From Collinsella ihumii (lineage in GTDB: Bacteria; Actinomycetota; Coriobacteriia; Coriobacteriales; Coriobacteriaceae): DNA of 64,000 bases. The notes under the pieces were generated by a model, which saw only the letters and a list, made by a program, of their open reading frames with translations, was not told the DNA's origin and ran no database searches. The position numbers were made by a program, and so were the translations under genes. The stretch spans positions 124,001-188,000 of the forward strand of contig NZ_FCOU01000009.1 of NCBI RefSeq assembly GCF_900046475.1, read 5' to 3'. Below, piece after piece: positions 9,514-18,747 of the stretch. How positions within the stretch are numbered: position 1 is the first letter of the stretch; the number at the start of each line of letters is the position of its first letter.

Positions 9514-10442
9514 GCGACCTCCGGATTCCAGTCGGTATCGATGTCGGATGCATCCGCACCCGTTCCAGCGACCCCCGAAACGACGCTGCGCGCGCCGCTG
9601 ACGATCTTGCCCATGAGGTCGTTGACGGGCGTGTAGTCGACATCGTGCTCGTAGACCGCCATGAGCGCGCGGCCGATGGCGACGGTGCCTCCCGCGGCGA
9701 CAAGGCCCTTGACGACAAAGCCCATGCGCGGCACCTGCTTGGTCGCCGCGCGCGCGGCGGCGCGCAGGATGAGCCCGGACCCGAGGACGCCCGCGACCTC
9801 GTAGGCGCGCTCGATGCGCAGCGGCTTTCCGAACACGGAGGCGAGGTCCAGCAGCATGCCGATCTGGGCGAGCGTCATGACCGGATAGTCGGCACCGGGA
9901 ATGAAGACGAGCGCGCCGGTGGCGAGGTTCGTCAGGGCGCAGGAGGTGATGATGCGGTTGGACGCGGCGACGCGCATGAACGCGAAATTGGAGGCGAACG
10001 CCGTCATCTTCTCGGTGCGGTCGAGGATCCAGCGCGCGAGCGTCTCGAGCAGATGCGTCTTGTTCGTGGACGCGATCATGCCGAGCATGGGCGTGTCGGC
10101 CTGGATGAAAGGCGCCTCGACGCTGGACTCGCACACCACGACGGTCGGCGCGCCCGCGACCACGATCGCCTGGACCGCAGCCTGCAGATCGGCCGAACCG
10201 CACGTCAGCACGATGGAGATGTCCGTGTCGGACTTGACGGACGTGGAGCCGGCGGAAAGCCTGGAGACGCGCACGATGGCGGACGTCGTCTGGGGAACGA
10301 AGGCCTCGCGGATCGTATCGATCAGAAACGGCGTCGCCGTGTCGTCGACGAAAACCGATACGCGCACCGGCTCATCGGAATCACGCAGGGTCGACACCCC
10401 CATCTTGAGCGCCTCTCCGATTCGATTGATGGGAAGGTGCAT
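9510..10442 (-). CDS. DUF697-type membrane protein of unknown function
   Basis: 310 residues. The C-terminal ~120 residues (GALVFIPGADYPVMTLAQIG, then ASVFGKPLRIERAYEVAGVL) look like the DUF697 membrane domain, known from proteins often linked to Era-like GTPases. The N-terminal ~140 residues have alternating beta strands (VRVSVFVDDTATPFLIDTIR; DTDISIVLTCGSADLQAAVQ) resembling a Rossmann-like fold but no P-loop, so no GTPase activity is expected. The ATG at 10440-10442 has AAGGAGG seven bases before it. It lies between rodA and the radical-SAM gene and is coupled to the latter. Confidence 0.75.
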   Translation of the reverse strand: MHLPINRIGEALKMGVSTLRDSDEPVRVSVFVDDTATPFLIDTIREAFVPQTTSAIVRVSRLSAGSTSVKSDTDISIVLTCGSADLQAAVQAIVVAGAPTVVVCESSVEAPFIQADTPMLGMIASTNKTHLLETLARWILDRTEKMTAFASNFAFMRVAASNRIITSCALTNLATGALVFIPGADYPVMTLAQIGMLLDLASVFGKPLRIERAYEVAGVLGSGLILRAAARAATKQVPRMGFVVKGLVAAGGTVAIGRALMAVYEHDVDYTPVNDLMGKIVSGARSVVSGVAGTGADASDIDTDWNPEVA

Positions 10443-10462
10443 GCTTAAACCTCCTTATTGGT

Positions 10463-11659
10463 CTAGGCGGCCTTTGAGCGGGTACGCCAAATGGACTGGA
10501 CGATGCCGACGTTGGCCATCTGCATGAGCATGGAGCTCGAGCCAAAGCTGATGAACGGCAGCGGGATGCCGGTGATGGGCATCAGGCCGATGCACATGCC
10601 GATGTTCTCGAGGATCTGGAACAGCCAGATACCCACGATGCCGACGGCGGCCAGCTTCAAGAATAGCGAATCGGTGCGATAGGCGACGCGGATAGTGGAG
10701 AAGATGAGGACCGCGAACAGGGCGAGCAGGATGAGCGCGCCCGCGAAGCCGAACTCCTCGGAGAGCAGCGCGAACACGAAGTCGGTGTGCGCTTCGGGCA
10801 AGAAGCCCTCGCCCGCCTGCGAGGCCGCGCCGATGCCCTTGCCGAAAAAGCCGCCGGAGCCGACCGCGATGAGGGACTGCATGAGGTTGTAGCCGGCGCC
10901 GGAAGTGTCGGCGGTGGGGTCGATGAAGACGAGCAGGCGGTTCATCTGGTACTGCTTCAGCAGCATGTCGCGGCCGAAGATGCTGTCGACCACAGAGTCC
11001 GCGGCGAGGAGCAGCGCGACCAGACCGATGAGGATGGCTATGGTCGACAGGACCCATTCCTTCTTGGGACCGCTCATCATGATGACGACGGCACCCGAGA
11101 AGAACACCACGAGTCCGCTGCCGAGGTCGCCGGCAAGCAGGATGCAGCCGAAGGGCACCGCGAGCATGCCGCAGAGCTTGACGTACTCGCGCACCGAGTC
11201 GATCTGGCCGTTGTACTGCGCACCGAGCGCCGAGATGATGAACACCGTGAGGATCTTCGCGAGCTCGACGGGCTGGAACGTGAGCCCGATGAACGGGATC
11301 TGAATCCATCCGGTCATGCCCATGGCGTTATAGGACAGGCCGGGGATATAGGGAGAGAAGATGATCGCGATGTCGAGGACGAGCAGCGCGGTCGAAAGGT
11401 TCGCAAACCCCCTGAAATCGAACTTCCAGCATATGATGCCGAGGATGGCTCCCAAGCCGATGCCGAGCAGATGACGCGAGAAGGACGCGTCGGCGATGGT
11501 GAGCGAGGCGGTCCAGATGACGACCGCTCCGTAGGCGATCAGGGCGATCGCGGAAAGTAGCACGGGGATGTTGATGGAGCGCTGAAACGAGCCGCGGGTC
11601 GCCGTCAGCGACTTGTTCACGCGCTTCAGGGATTCGGTTGAGGTGGCAGCCTGAGCCAT
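10463..11659 (-). CDS. rodA: Rod-shape SEDS glycosyltransferase RodA
   Basis: SEDS peptidoglycan polymerase working with the class B PBP encoded just upstream. 398 residues, about ten membrane segments. Family hallmarks are visible: TGWIQIPFIGLTFQPVELAKI, LAGDLGSGLVVFF (the conserved Asp of the SEDS cavity), YNLMQSLIAVGSGGFFGKGIG and TDFVFALLSEEFGF. ATG at 11657-11659 with AAGGAGG before it. Last gene of mreB-mreC-mreD-mrdA-rodA. Confidence 0.95.
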   Translation of the reverse strand: MAQAATSTESLKRVNKSLTATRGSFQRSINIPVLLSAIALIAYGAVVIWTASLTIADASFSRHLLGIGLGAILGIICWKFDFRGFANLSTALLVLDIAIIFSPYIPGLSYNAMGMTGWIQIPFIGLTFQPVELAKILTVFIISALGAQYNGQIDSVREYVKLCGMLAVPFGCILLAGDLGSGLVVFFSGAVVIMMSGPKKEWVLSTIAILIGLVALLLAADSVVDSIFGRDMLLKQYQMNRLLVFIDPTADTSGAGYNLMQSLIAVGSGGFFGKGIGAASQAGEGFLPEAHTDFVFALLSEEFGFAGALILLALFAVLIFSTIRVAYRTDSLFLKLAAVGIVGIWLFQILENIGMCIGLMPITGIPLPFISFGSSSMLMQMANVGIVQSIWRTRSKAA

Positions 11660-11675
11660 AGTCCCTCCTTACTCG

Positions 11676-13733
11676 TTAGCGTGAGCCGTCGCCGGCGGTG
11701 GCGGCCGCCGTATCGGGCTGGTCGTATATGGCGCCGAGCACGTCGCGGACGCCGTACAGCGAGGAGTTGGAGCCGAAGCCGCCCTGCTCGACGAGGCAGG
11801 CGACGACGTATTTCGGGTTGCCGGCAGGCGCATAGGCGACAAACCAGCCGTAGTCGTCCTCACCGGTCTTCTGGCCAGTGCCCGACTTTCCCGCGACCGT
11901 CACGCTCAGGTTCGTGAAGTGGGAGGCCTGGGACGCGGACTCCTCGTAGATGACGCCGACAAGGCCGTCTTGCACGAGGTCGAGATCGGACTGCTGGCGG
12001 AACTCGCCCGTCAGGCGCTCCCTGGGCTCGTAGGTCACCGCGTCTCCCGAGCCGTCGCGGCTGACGGCGGACAGGAACACATGCGGCACGAACTCCTTGC
12101 CTCCGTTGGCGATGCCCGCGTAGGCGCAGGCGATCTGCAGGGGCGTCACGAGGATGTCGCCCTGGCCGATGACGATGTTGCACATGTCTCCGGGGTTCCA
12201 GGTGCGGTCGGCATCCTCCCAGTTGGAGAAGTAGTCGTACTTCCACTGCGCATCGGGGACGCGCCCGGAGCTCTCGCCGGGCAGGTCGACGCCCGTCGAC
12301 TCTCCGAAGCCCCAGCGGCGAAACACCTCCTGCAAGCCCTCGGAGTTGTTCTCGGAGTAGTAGAAGCCCTTGCCGATCTCGTAGAACACCGTGTCGCACG
12401 ACATGACGATGCCGTTGCGCAGGTTGATGGTGCCGTGGCCCGAGTGGTCCCAGCACCAGCGGCCGTTGCCCTCGCCCATGCCGGTCCACCAGCCCACGCA
12501 GTCGGTCGTCTGCGTCGAGGTGAAGATGTCGTACTCCAGCGCGGCGAGCGAGGAGAAGGGCTTGATGGTCGATGCGGACATGTACTCGCCGGCGATGGCG
12601 CGATTGATCATGGGGTGGCCGCCGTCGTCGCTGTTGAGCGCGCTCCAGTCGTCATTGGACACGCCGCCGATGAAGACGGACGGGTCGAACTTGGGCGCGC
12701 TCGCCATGCCGAGGATCTCGCCGTTCGTGCAGTCGAGGCACACGCAGGCGCCGCGGGTACCGTTCTCGTTCCCGAACTGCTTGGCCATCTCCATGGCGTG
12801 CTGGAGGCCGTCCTCGCACGCCTGCTGGATCTTGAGGTCGAGGGTGAGCTTGATGTCGCTGCCGGGCTCGGGGGGCACGGCGCCGGTGGAGCCGGTCACG
12901 TTGCCCGAGGCGTCGACCTGGACGGTCTGCTCGCCTCGGATGCCCTGCAGAAGACTCTCGTACTGGATCTCGACGCCCGCTTGGCCGACGATATCGCCCG
13001 ATTCGTAGGTGATGGTCCCGGGGGACTCCTCGCCGGCCTCCTGCGCCTCCTGCTGCGCGGACAGCTGCTCTTGCGTGATAGTGCCCGTGTAGCCGAGCAC
13101 GTGCGCGGCGAGCTCGCCGTGGGGGTACAGGCGCTCGGTACGCTCGACGACCTCGACGCCGGCGAAATCCGCTGGATGCTCCTGGATGTAGGCGACCGTG
13201 GAGCGGCGCACGTCGGAGGCGATGGTGTGCAGGCTCTGCGCCCCCTGGTTGTAATCCTGGATGTTGCGGCGCACCGCGATGTAGGGCATGCCGAGGACGT
13301 TGGCGAGGTGACGGACCAAGACGGTATCGTCGGCAAGGTCGCGGTAGGCGGCGACCGTCAGGCTCGCGCGGTTCGTGACCAGCGGCTCCCCGTTGCGGTC
13401 GAGGATGCGCCCGCGCGGGGCGGGCGTGGTGACGGTTCGGGTCTGGTTCTGGACGGCGAGCTCCTCGTAGTAATCCGAGGAGACCATCTGCATGCTCCAC
13501 AGCTTGGCGATGATAGCGGTGAAGATCGCGCCCGCTCCCGCGGCGAGCATGGTGAAACGGCCCTTGAACGCCGTTCCCTGGGTGTTGCCCTCCCCTTCCG
13601 TGGCGCGCGGGCGCGTGCCGTGCTGGGTGTCATAGGTGAATTTGCCGCCGGCGCTCCTCAGATACAGCAGCGATGCGATGATCACGACGAAGAGGATGAT
13701 TCCGGCGATGATGACAACGATCTGCGCATCCAT
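11676..13733 (-). CDS. mrdA: Penicillin-binding protein 2 (class B transpeptidase)
   Basis: Transpeptidase that crosslinks peptidoglycan during lateral elongation, partner of RodA. 685 residues. Active-site motifs are Ser388-Thr-Ile-Lys391, Ser445-Cys-Asp447 in place of SxN, and Lys616-Ser-Gly. The pedestal domain follows PRGRILDRNGEPLVTN near residue 106. Unusually the N-terminus has two hydrophobic stretches, about 4-26 and 60-80, with a charged 35-residue linker; class B PBPs normally have a single anchor. ATG at 13731-13733 with AAGGAG. The family is certain, and the double anchor is an observation from the sequence. Confidence 0.95.
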   Translation of the reverse strand: MDAQIVVIIAGIILFVVIIASLLYLRSAGGKFTYDTQHGTRPRATEGEGNTQGTAFKGRFTMLAAGAGAIFTAIIAKLWSMQMVSSDYYEELAVQNQTRTVTTPAPRGRILDRNGEPLVTNRASLTVAAYRDLADDTVLVRHLANVLGMPYIAVRRNIQDYNQGAQSLHTIASDVRRSTVAYIQEHPADFAGVEVVERTERLYPHGELAAHVLGYTGTITQEQLSAQQEAQEAGEESPGTITYESGDIVGQAGVEIQYESLLQGIRGEQTVQVDASGNVTGSTGAVPPEPGSDIKLTLDLKIQQACEDGLQHAMEMAKQFGNENGTRGACVCLDCTNGEILGMASAPKFDPSVFIGGVSNDDWSALNSDDGGHPMINRAIAGEYMSASTIKPFSSLAALEYDIFTSTQTTDCVGWWTGMGEGNGRWCWDHSGHGTINLRNGIVMSCDTVFYEIGKGFYYSENNSEGLQEVFRRWGFGESTGVDLPGESSGRVPDAQWKYDYFSNWEDADRTWNPGDMCNIVIGQGDILVTPLQIACAYAGIANGGKEFVPHVFLSAVSRDGSGDAVTYEPRERLTGEFRQQSDLDLVQDGLVGVIYEESASQASHFTNLSVTVAGKSGTGQKTGEDDYGWFVAYAPAGNPKYVVACLVEQGGFGSNSSLYGVRDVLGAIYDQPDTAAATAGDGSR

Positions 13734-13745
13734 CGCGAGGTCTCC

Positions 13746-14300
13746 TTACTTCAGTACCTTGTAGCGCGTGCTGCGGCCGGGACGCGTGCGGGCCGAGAAC
13801 CCGCGCTGGGAGGACCCGGATCCGCTCGCCATGAGAAAGAGCACGGCGACGAGGGCGTCGAGCACGGTCGAGGCGATCCCGTGCCCGAAGAGCGCCCAGA
13901 TCAAATCGGTCTGCACGCCCATGAGAAACAGGCAGAGCCCGTAGAGAAGGTTGACGGCCATGATCGCGATGACGGCGAAGCGCACCGATTCGCGCGTGAA
14001 GCCGCCGAGGGCGCCATGCGCCGCGGAGGATACGCCGAAGCTCGTGACCGTCAGCAGCAAGGACATGAGGCCCACGGGAGCCGACGAGGTCAGGTCGAAA
14101 AACAGGCCGGAGAAGAACCCGATGAACACGGCGCTGTGCGGCTCGAAGGTGAGCGAGAGCACGATGGCGAGCGCCAGCATGAAGTTGACGGTGCCGCCCG
14201 CAATGCTGATCTGCGGGGCGAGGGCGATCTGCAGAAGGACGGCCACGACGGCGAGGGCGCGATAGCGCGAGGGCGAATAGGAAGATTCTCTCAGTTGCAT
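13746..14300 (-). CDS. mreD: Rod-shape-determining protein MreD
   Basis: Small integral membrane partner of MreC. 184 residues with five to six hydrophobic segments, ending in a basic tail that would lie in the cytoplasm. MreD is poorly conserved, and the call rests on size, topology and its place between mreC and mrdA. The stretch GFFSGLFFDLTSSAPVGLMS is the most family-like. ATG at 14298-14300 preceded by GGGAGG. Confidence 0.88.
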   Translation of the reverse strand: MQLRESSYSPSRYRALAVVAVLLQIALAPQISIAGGTVNFMLALAIVLSLTFEPHSAVFIGFFSGLFFDLTSSAPVGLMSLLLTVTSFGVSSAAHGALGGFTRESVRFAVIAIMAVNLLYGLCLFLMGVQTDLIWALFGHGIASTVLDALVAVLFLMASGSGSSQRGFSARTRPGRSTRYKVLK

Positions 14301-14312
14301 CGTCGCGCCTCC

Positions 14313-15332
14313 CTACTCTTCAGTCGATTCGTCCGTGGTATCTGAGCTATCTTGCCCGTCTGTGGAGCCATCTTCCCCTGTCTGGTCGGACTCCTGAGAA
14401 TCACCATCGCCCGTGCTCGTCTGAACGCTGTCGATGTCGTTGGCGGCGGCGATATCCTCGTCGGTGGCGCGCTGGTCGTCGGACAACGCGGTGATGACGA
14501 GCACCTCCTCGTTGTTCTCGGTCGATGCGCTCGTGCGCACGACGATGTCGTAGTACACGTCGTTGTCGCGCCGCTCGACCGAGGAGACGGTGCCCAAAGG
14601 CAGGCCCTTGGGGAAGACGCCGCCGAGTCCGGAGGTGATGACGATGTCGCCCACCTGGACGTCGTAGTCGGTCGAGACGTATTCGAGCCGCAGGCTGCCG
14701 TCGGCCTGGCCGCGCAGCATACCCTGAGCCCGAGAGCTCTGGACCATGGCGGACACGCCGGACGTCTCGTCGTTGATGAGCAGGACCGTGGAGGAAGACA
14801 GCGCGACCTCGGTGATCTGGCCGATGACGCCGTAGGCGTTGCAGACGGGCATGCCGATCTCAAAGCCGTCGAGAGAGCCCTTGTCGATGGTGACGGTCTG
14901 CGACCACGCGTCGGAAGAGCCGCCGATGATGCGCGCCGCGGTAGACTGCAGGTTGTAGGTCGACTGCAGGCCGAGCAGGCCCTCGAGCCGCTCGGCGGTC
15001 TCCTTGGCCTCCGCAAGCTGGGCGACCTGCCCGGTCAGCTCGGCGTTCTGCTGCTTGAGGTCGCTTAGGGTCTCCTGCGACGCCGTGAGGTTGGAGAAGA
15101 TGTTGCCGAGGGCGTTGAACGGGGAGGCGACGACTGAGCCGACGTAGCGCACGGGGCTCGTGGCGGTGACGACGCCGGAGCGGACGGCGTGGATGGGCCC
15201 CGCCTCTCCCTCACGGATGTAGAACGTGAGCAGCAGGACCGACAGCACGCAAAAAACAATCAACGGGGCGAGTCCCGTTGATTGCTTCTTTGTATTCAAA
15301 TGGGATGATGGGTACTTCTGAGTACGGGGCAA
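14313..15332 (-). CDS. mreC: Rod-shape-determining protein MreC
   Basis: Bitopic scaffold of the elongasome. 339 residues: a membrane segment near 21-38 (APLIVFCVLSVLLLTFYI), a coiled coil around 80-120 (ETLSDLKQQNAELTGQVAQL), then the beta-barrel MreC domain (GVIGQITEVALSSSTVLLIND; GDIVITSGLGGVFPKGLPLG). The last ~60 residues are rich in Asp, Ser, Thr, Gly and Glu and probably disordered. The start is TTG at 15330-15332, since no ATG precedes the membrane segment in a sensible place. Encoded between mreB and mreD. Confidence 0.94.
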   Translation of the reverse strand: MPRTQKYPSSHLNTKKQSTGLAPLIVFCVLSVLLLTFYIREGEAGPIHAVRSGVVTATSPVRYVGSVVASPFNALGNIFSNLTASQETLSDLKQQNAELTGQVAQLAEAKETAERLEGLLGLQSTYNLQSTAARIIGGSSDAWSQTVTIDKGSLDGFEIGMPVCNAYGVIGQITEVALSSSTVLLINDETSGVSAMVQSSRAQGMLRGQADGSLRLEYVSTDYDVQVGDIVITSGLGGVFPKGLPLGTVSSVERRDNDVYYDIVVRTSASTENNEEVLVITALSDDQRATDEDIAAANDIDSVQTSTGDGDSQESDQTGEDGSTDGQDSSDTTDESTEE

Positions 15333-15352
15333 ACGAAGTCAACCTTCCGACG

Positions 15353-16396
15353 TTAAGCGTTGCTCTGAACAAATCCGCCATCGAACGCGTTGGCCTCAAG
15401 CACGCGCGCGCAACCGTTCACGACGTTGTCGAGGGCAGTCGGGCTCACGTTGACGGCGACGCCGGTCTCATCGCGCAGGCGAACGTCGAGACCGCGCAGC
15501 AGCGCACCGCCGCCGGTCAGCAAGATGCCGTAGTACATGAGGTCGCTTGCCAGGTCGGGCGGCGTGGCGTCGAGCGCCTCCTTGACCGCCTTGGTCATCT
15601 CGTCGAGCGGCTTGTTGAGGGCGCGGCGGATCTCCTCGCTCTCGATGCGCACCGTCTTGGGAAGACCGGAGATGACGTCGCGACCGTTGACCTCGACGTC
15701 GAGCTCGTCTTTGAGCGGCACGGCGGAACCGACCTTGATCTTGATATCCTCGGCCGTGCGCTCGCCGATGGCGAGATTGTAGGCGTCGCGGACGTGGGAC
15801 AGGATCGCCTGGTCGAACTCGTCGCCCGCGATGCGGATGGACTGGGACACGACGATGCCGCCCATGGCGATCACGGCGACCTCGGTCGTGCCGCCGCCGA
15901 TGTCCACGACCATGGAGCCGGTGGGCTCTTCGACGGGCAGGTCGGCGCCGATGGCTGCTGCCATCGGCTCCTCGATGAGGTATGCCTGGCGCGCGCCGGC
16001 CGAGATCGTGGCCTCGAAGACCGCGCGCTTCTCGACGCTCGTCACGCCGGACGGCACGCACACGACGACGCGCGGACGGGGCGTCCAGGGATAGCGCTTC
16101 TCGCTCGCCTTGTCGATGAAGTAGCGCAGCATGGCCTCGGTCACGTCGAAGTCGGCGATGACGCCGTCCTTCAGGGGTCTGACGGCGACGATATTGCCCG
16201 GCGTGCGGCCGAGCATGCGCTTGGCGTCGATGCCGACGGCCAAGATGCGCTCGTCGTTTTTATCGATGGCGACGACGGACGGCTCGCGGATGACGATGCC
16301 CTTGCCGCGCACGGATACCAGCGTGTTGGCCGTGCCCAGGTCAATAGCGAGGTCTCCCCCGTACTGACCAAATAACATGTCCATCAAAGAAAACAA
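15353..16396 (-). CDS. mreB: Actin-like rod-shape protein MreB
   Basis: Bacterial actin that guides wall elongation. About 347 residues. Phosphate-1 loop DLAIDLGTANTLV, phosphate-2 MVVDIGGGTTEVAVI and the adenosine motif ILLTGGGALLRGL are intact. I place the start at the TTG at 16394-16396, where AGGAG lies five bases upstream; the ATG at 16384 (343 residues) lies 17 bases from that SD and the ATG at 16378 is another option. First gene of the mre-rod cluster. Confidence 0.94.
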   Translation of the reverse strand: MFSLMDMLFGQYGGDLAIDLGTANTLVSVRGKGIVIREPSVVAIDKNDERILAVGIDAKRMLGRTPGNIVAVRPLKDGVIADFDVTEAMLRYFIDKASEKRYPWTPRPRVVVCVPSGVTSVEKRAVFEATISAGARQAYLIEEPMAAAIGADLPVEEPTGSMVVDIGGGTTEVAVIAMGGIVVSQSIRIAGDEFDQAILSHVRDAYNLAIGERTAEDIKIKVGSAVPLKDELDVEVNGRDVISGLPKTVRIESEEIRRALNKPLDEMTKAVKEALDATPPDLASDLMYYGILLTGGGALLRGLDVRLRDETGVAVNVSPTALDNVVNGCARVLEANAFDGGFVQSNA

Positions 16397-16460
16397 AACC
16401 GCTCCTGTAGGTCTTGTGGTACGTGCAGTGCCGTGGCACACGTTGTATGAAGTGTAGTGC

Positions 16461-16496
16461 AGAGCGGCGCGTGCTCGGGGGCACAGACGCCGCTCT
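16461..16496 (-). terminator. Hairpin after the TPR protein gene
   Basis: AGAGCGGCG (16461-16469) pairs with CGCCGCTCT (16488-16496), with a GC-rich loop. It begins nine bases after the TPR gene's stop and precedes the mreB leader. There is no T-tract, so intrinsic termination is uncertain. Confidence 0.5.
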
Positions 16497-16504
16497 AGCA
16501 AATA

Positions 16505-18001
16505 TTACATGGTATCGGCGGTGCCGTCCGCGGCGTCCCCGTCGGTCGCGCCTGCGGTGTCATCGGCGGACTGATCGGTCGAGGAGGAGTCGTCGGTGCC
16601 GGTGGCGTCAGGCGCGACGTCGGTGGAGTCCAGGTCGGTGGACAAAGAGCCCGTATCCGAGCCGGTCGCATCTGTGGCAGTGCCGGTCGTGTCGACCGCC
16701 TGCTGGTCATCGGTGCCGAAGTCCATGGTGAGCGACTCGACAGCCCATCCGATGTGGTTGGAGCTGCGGACGAGGTGGACCTGATAGGTCACCGTGCCGC
16801 CCTGGGGCATGGTGACGTCGACCGTGGCGTCGCTTTCGGTCATGCCGGCATCGAGGCCCGTGACGGTCGCCGTCGCGTCGCCCAGGCCCTCAAGGGACGA
16901 GGTGATCATGGACTTGGCGTCATCGGACAGGTTCGGCGAGAGGTACTGGTTGGCATCCTCGCCGCTGTTGACCGCCTGCAGCAGGCCGGAGATGGCGTCC
17001 TGCTGCGAGGGGAAGCCGAATCCGCGGGTGTAGGCGAAGCCAAGGCCGCCTGCCGCGATGATGATCAGCAGGAGCAGGACGATGAAGACCTTCAGGCCCG
17101 TGTGGCGCTTCTTGCGGCGGATCTTGGTCTCGCGACGGTCCTGCTGGATCATCTCGGACTCGGTCATGGTGAAAAAGCCGGTGTCGGAGGGGTCGGGCAT
17201 GAAGCCGCCGGTGCTCCCCGTGGGATCGAGCGGGTCGACGGGCTGCGGCGCGCCAAAGGCCGCAGCCGGGGCGGCAGCCTGCCTCTGCGCCACGATGGCG
17301 GCGCGGTTGGCGACGTCCTCCTTGGCCTGCTCGAAGGCGGCCTGCTGATCGGAATCGAGCTGATAGATGCCATCGGATGTCGCGCGGTTGAACGCATCGA
17401 CGGCGTCGTTGGAGCGACCGGCCGCGGCGTACGCGATACCGAGGCCGGCCTCGATGGCACGCGGGTCGTCATGCGGGCTCACGTAATCGAGCGCCGTGAG
17501 GTAGGACTCGACCGCATCGGCGGGACGGCCCAGCTTGACGAAGCAGTCGCCCAGGCTCGCCAGGGCGGAAGCCGGGGCGGGATTCGCCCCGTCGATGGCA
17601 GCCGACCGGAACGCGACGCCGGCATCGGTCACGCGGTCGAGCTTGAGCAGCGCGTTCGCAAGACCGAGGTAGGCCTTGTACGGGGTCGCGTAGGAGGCGT
17701 CCTTGGTCGCGGCGGTGAAGGACTCGACGGCCGCCTCGTAGTCACCGCGGGCAGCCTGGGCCTTGCCGCGGTTGGTGAGCAGCGCGCCCGCTTTGCCGTA
17801 TGCGGCGTCCTCGAGAGCCTCGGTGTAAGCGGCCTCGGCATCGGCGTACAGGCCGAGCTTCATCAGGGCGTTGCCGCGAAGGTGGTCGACCTCGCCGGCC
17901 ACCTCGCCGGGCTCCTTGCATGCCAAAAACATGCTCGCTGCCGCGGAATAGTCACCCGAGCGCAGTGCTGCACGGGCACGATCGAAATACTGTGCGTTCA
18001 C
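16505..18001 (-). CDS. TPR-repeat single-pass membrane protein
   Basis: 498 residues, function unknown. Residues 1-240 are tetratricopeptide repeats (for example ALMKLGLYADAEAAYTEALE; GDYEAAVESFTAAT; FVKLGRPADAVESYLTALDY). A basic stretch (ETKIRRKKRHTG) precedes one membrane helix near 304-327. After it comes an extracytoplasmic domain of ~100 residues and then a ~70-residue Asp/Thr/Ser-rich tail. The TPR half would be cytoplasmic. The GTG start shares one base with the cyclophilin stop (TAGTG), with AAGGAG before it, so the two are co-translated. It may be a scaffold; no enzyme motif is seen. Confidence 0.75.
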   Translation of the reverse strand: MNAQYFDRARAALRSGDYSAAASMFLACKEPGEVAGEVDHLRGNALMKLGLYADAEAAYTEALEDAAYGKAGALLTNRGKAQAARGDYEAAVESFTAATKDASYATPYKAYLGLANALLKLDRVTDAGVAFRSAAIDGANPAPASALASLGDCFVKLGRPADAVESYLTALDYVSPHDDPRAIEAGLGIAYAAAGRSNDAVDAFNRATSDGIYQLDSDQQAAFEQAKEDVANRAAIVAQRQAAAPAAAFGAPQPVDPLDPTGSTGGFMPDPSDTGFFTMTESEMIQQDRRETKIRRKKRHTGLKVFIVLLLLIIIAAGGLGFAYTRGFGFPSQQDAISGLLQAVNSGEDANQYLSPNLSDDAKSMITSSLEGLGDATATVTGLDAGMTESDATVDVTMPQGGTVTYQVHLVRSSNHIGWAVESLTMDFGTDDQQAVDTTGTATDATGSDTGSLSTDLDSTDVAPDATGTDDSSSTDQSADDTAGATDGDAADGTADTM

Positions 18002-18543
18002 TAGAGCTCCTTATGGACGATGTCGACGTGGACGATCTCGTCGCCTGCACGCAGCTGGGAAATGACCTCAAGGCCCTCGAGGGTCTGGCCGAACACGGTG
18101 TAGCCCGAGTCAAGCCCGTGCTGGGGACCAAGGCAGAAGTAGAACTGGGACCCGGCGGAATCGGGATCCATGGAACGGGCCATCGCAAGCGCACCGTCAT
18201 CGTGGCTGTTGTTGGGATTGGTGGTGAACTCGCCTTTGATGCAGTATCCGGGGCCACCCGTGCCCGGGCGTCCGGAGGGTCCGGCCTGGCCGGCGGCGAC
18301 CTGCTCGGGCGTCATGTCGCGCGTGTTGGGGTCTCCGCCCTGGATGACGAAACCGGGGACATAGCGGTGGAACTTCAACCCATCGTAGAAGCCACCCTGC
18401 GCGAGCTCGCAGAAATTGGCGACGTGGATGGGGGCGCCGGCGCCATCAAGGCGAACGCGGATAGTGCCCTTGGACGTCTCGATCACCGCTACTTCGTCAC
18501 CAGCAACTTCGTAAGCGGGGGTATACAGCTTCTTTCCGAACAT
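18001..18543 (-). CDS. Cyclophilin-type peptidyl-prolyl isomerase
   Basis: 180 residues of cyclophilin fold catalysing prolyl cis-trans isomerisation. Core motifs: FYDGLKFHRYVPGFVIQGGD (catalytic Arg in FHR), GALAMARSMDPDSAGSQFYF and YTVFGQTLEG. No signal peptide is seen, so it is probably cytoplasmic. The start is the ATG at 18541-18543 with AAGGGG upstream; the frame is open 17 codons further but without an SD. It heads a two-gene unit with the TPR membrane protein. Confidence 0.93.
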   Translation of the reverse strand: MFGKKLYTPAYEVAGDEVAVIETSKGTIRVRLDGAGAPIHVANFCELAQGGFYDGLKFHRYVPGFVIQGGDPNTRDMTPEQVAAGQAGPSGRPGTGGPGYCIKGEFTTNPNNSHDDGALAMARSMDPDSAGSQFYFCLGPQHGLDSGYTVFGQTLEGLEVISQLRAGDEIVHVDIVHKEL

Positions 18544-18710
18544 ACGGAGACCCCTTCTGCTCAAATTGACAACGTATCCCGTCAATTCTAGCAAATACCG
18601 CTGGATTCATAACAATGGCAAGGAAATTGTGAGGTTCAGGGTCGCGCGGAGGCGAACCGAAGCGGCCATCGCGCGGCAAGGATGCGTGCGTCGGAGCCTC
18701 CACTCATACT

Positions 18711-18741
18711 AAAAATGCACCCCGGCGAATAACCGGGGTGC
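18711..18741 (-). terminator. Terminator after the zinc-ribbon gene
   Basis: Minus strand: GCACCCCGG, 7-base loop, CCGGGGTGC, then ATTTTTAG. It follows the zinc-ribbon gene stop at 18748 directly. Confidence 0.9.
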
Positions 18742-18747
18742 TGCGAA

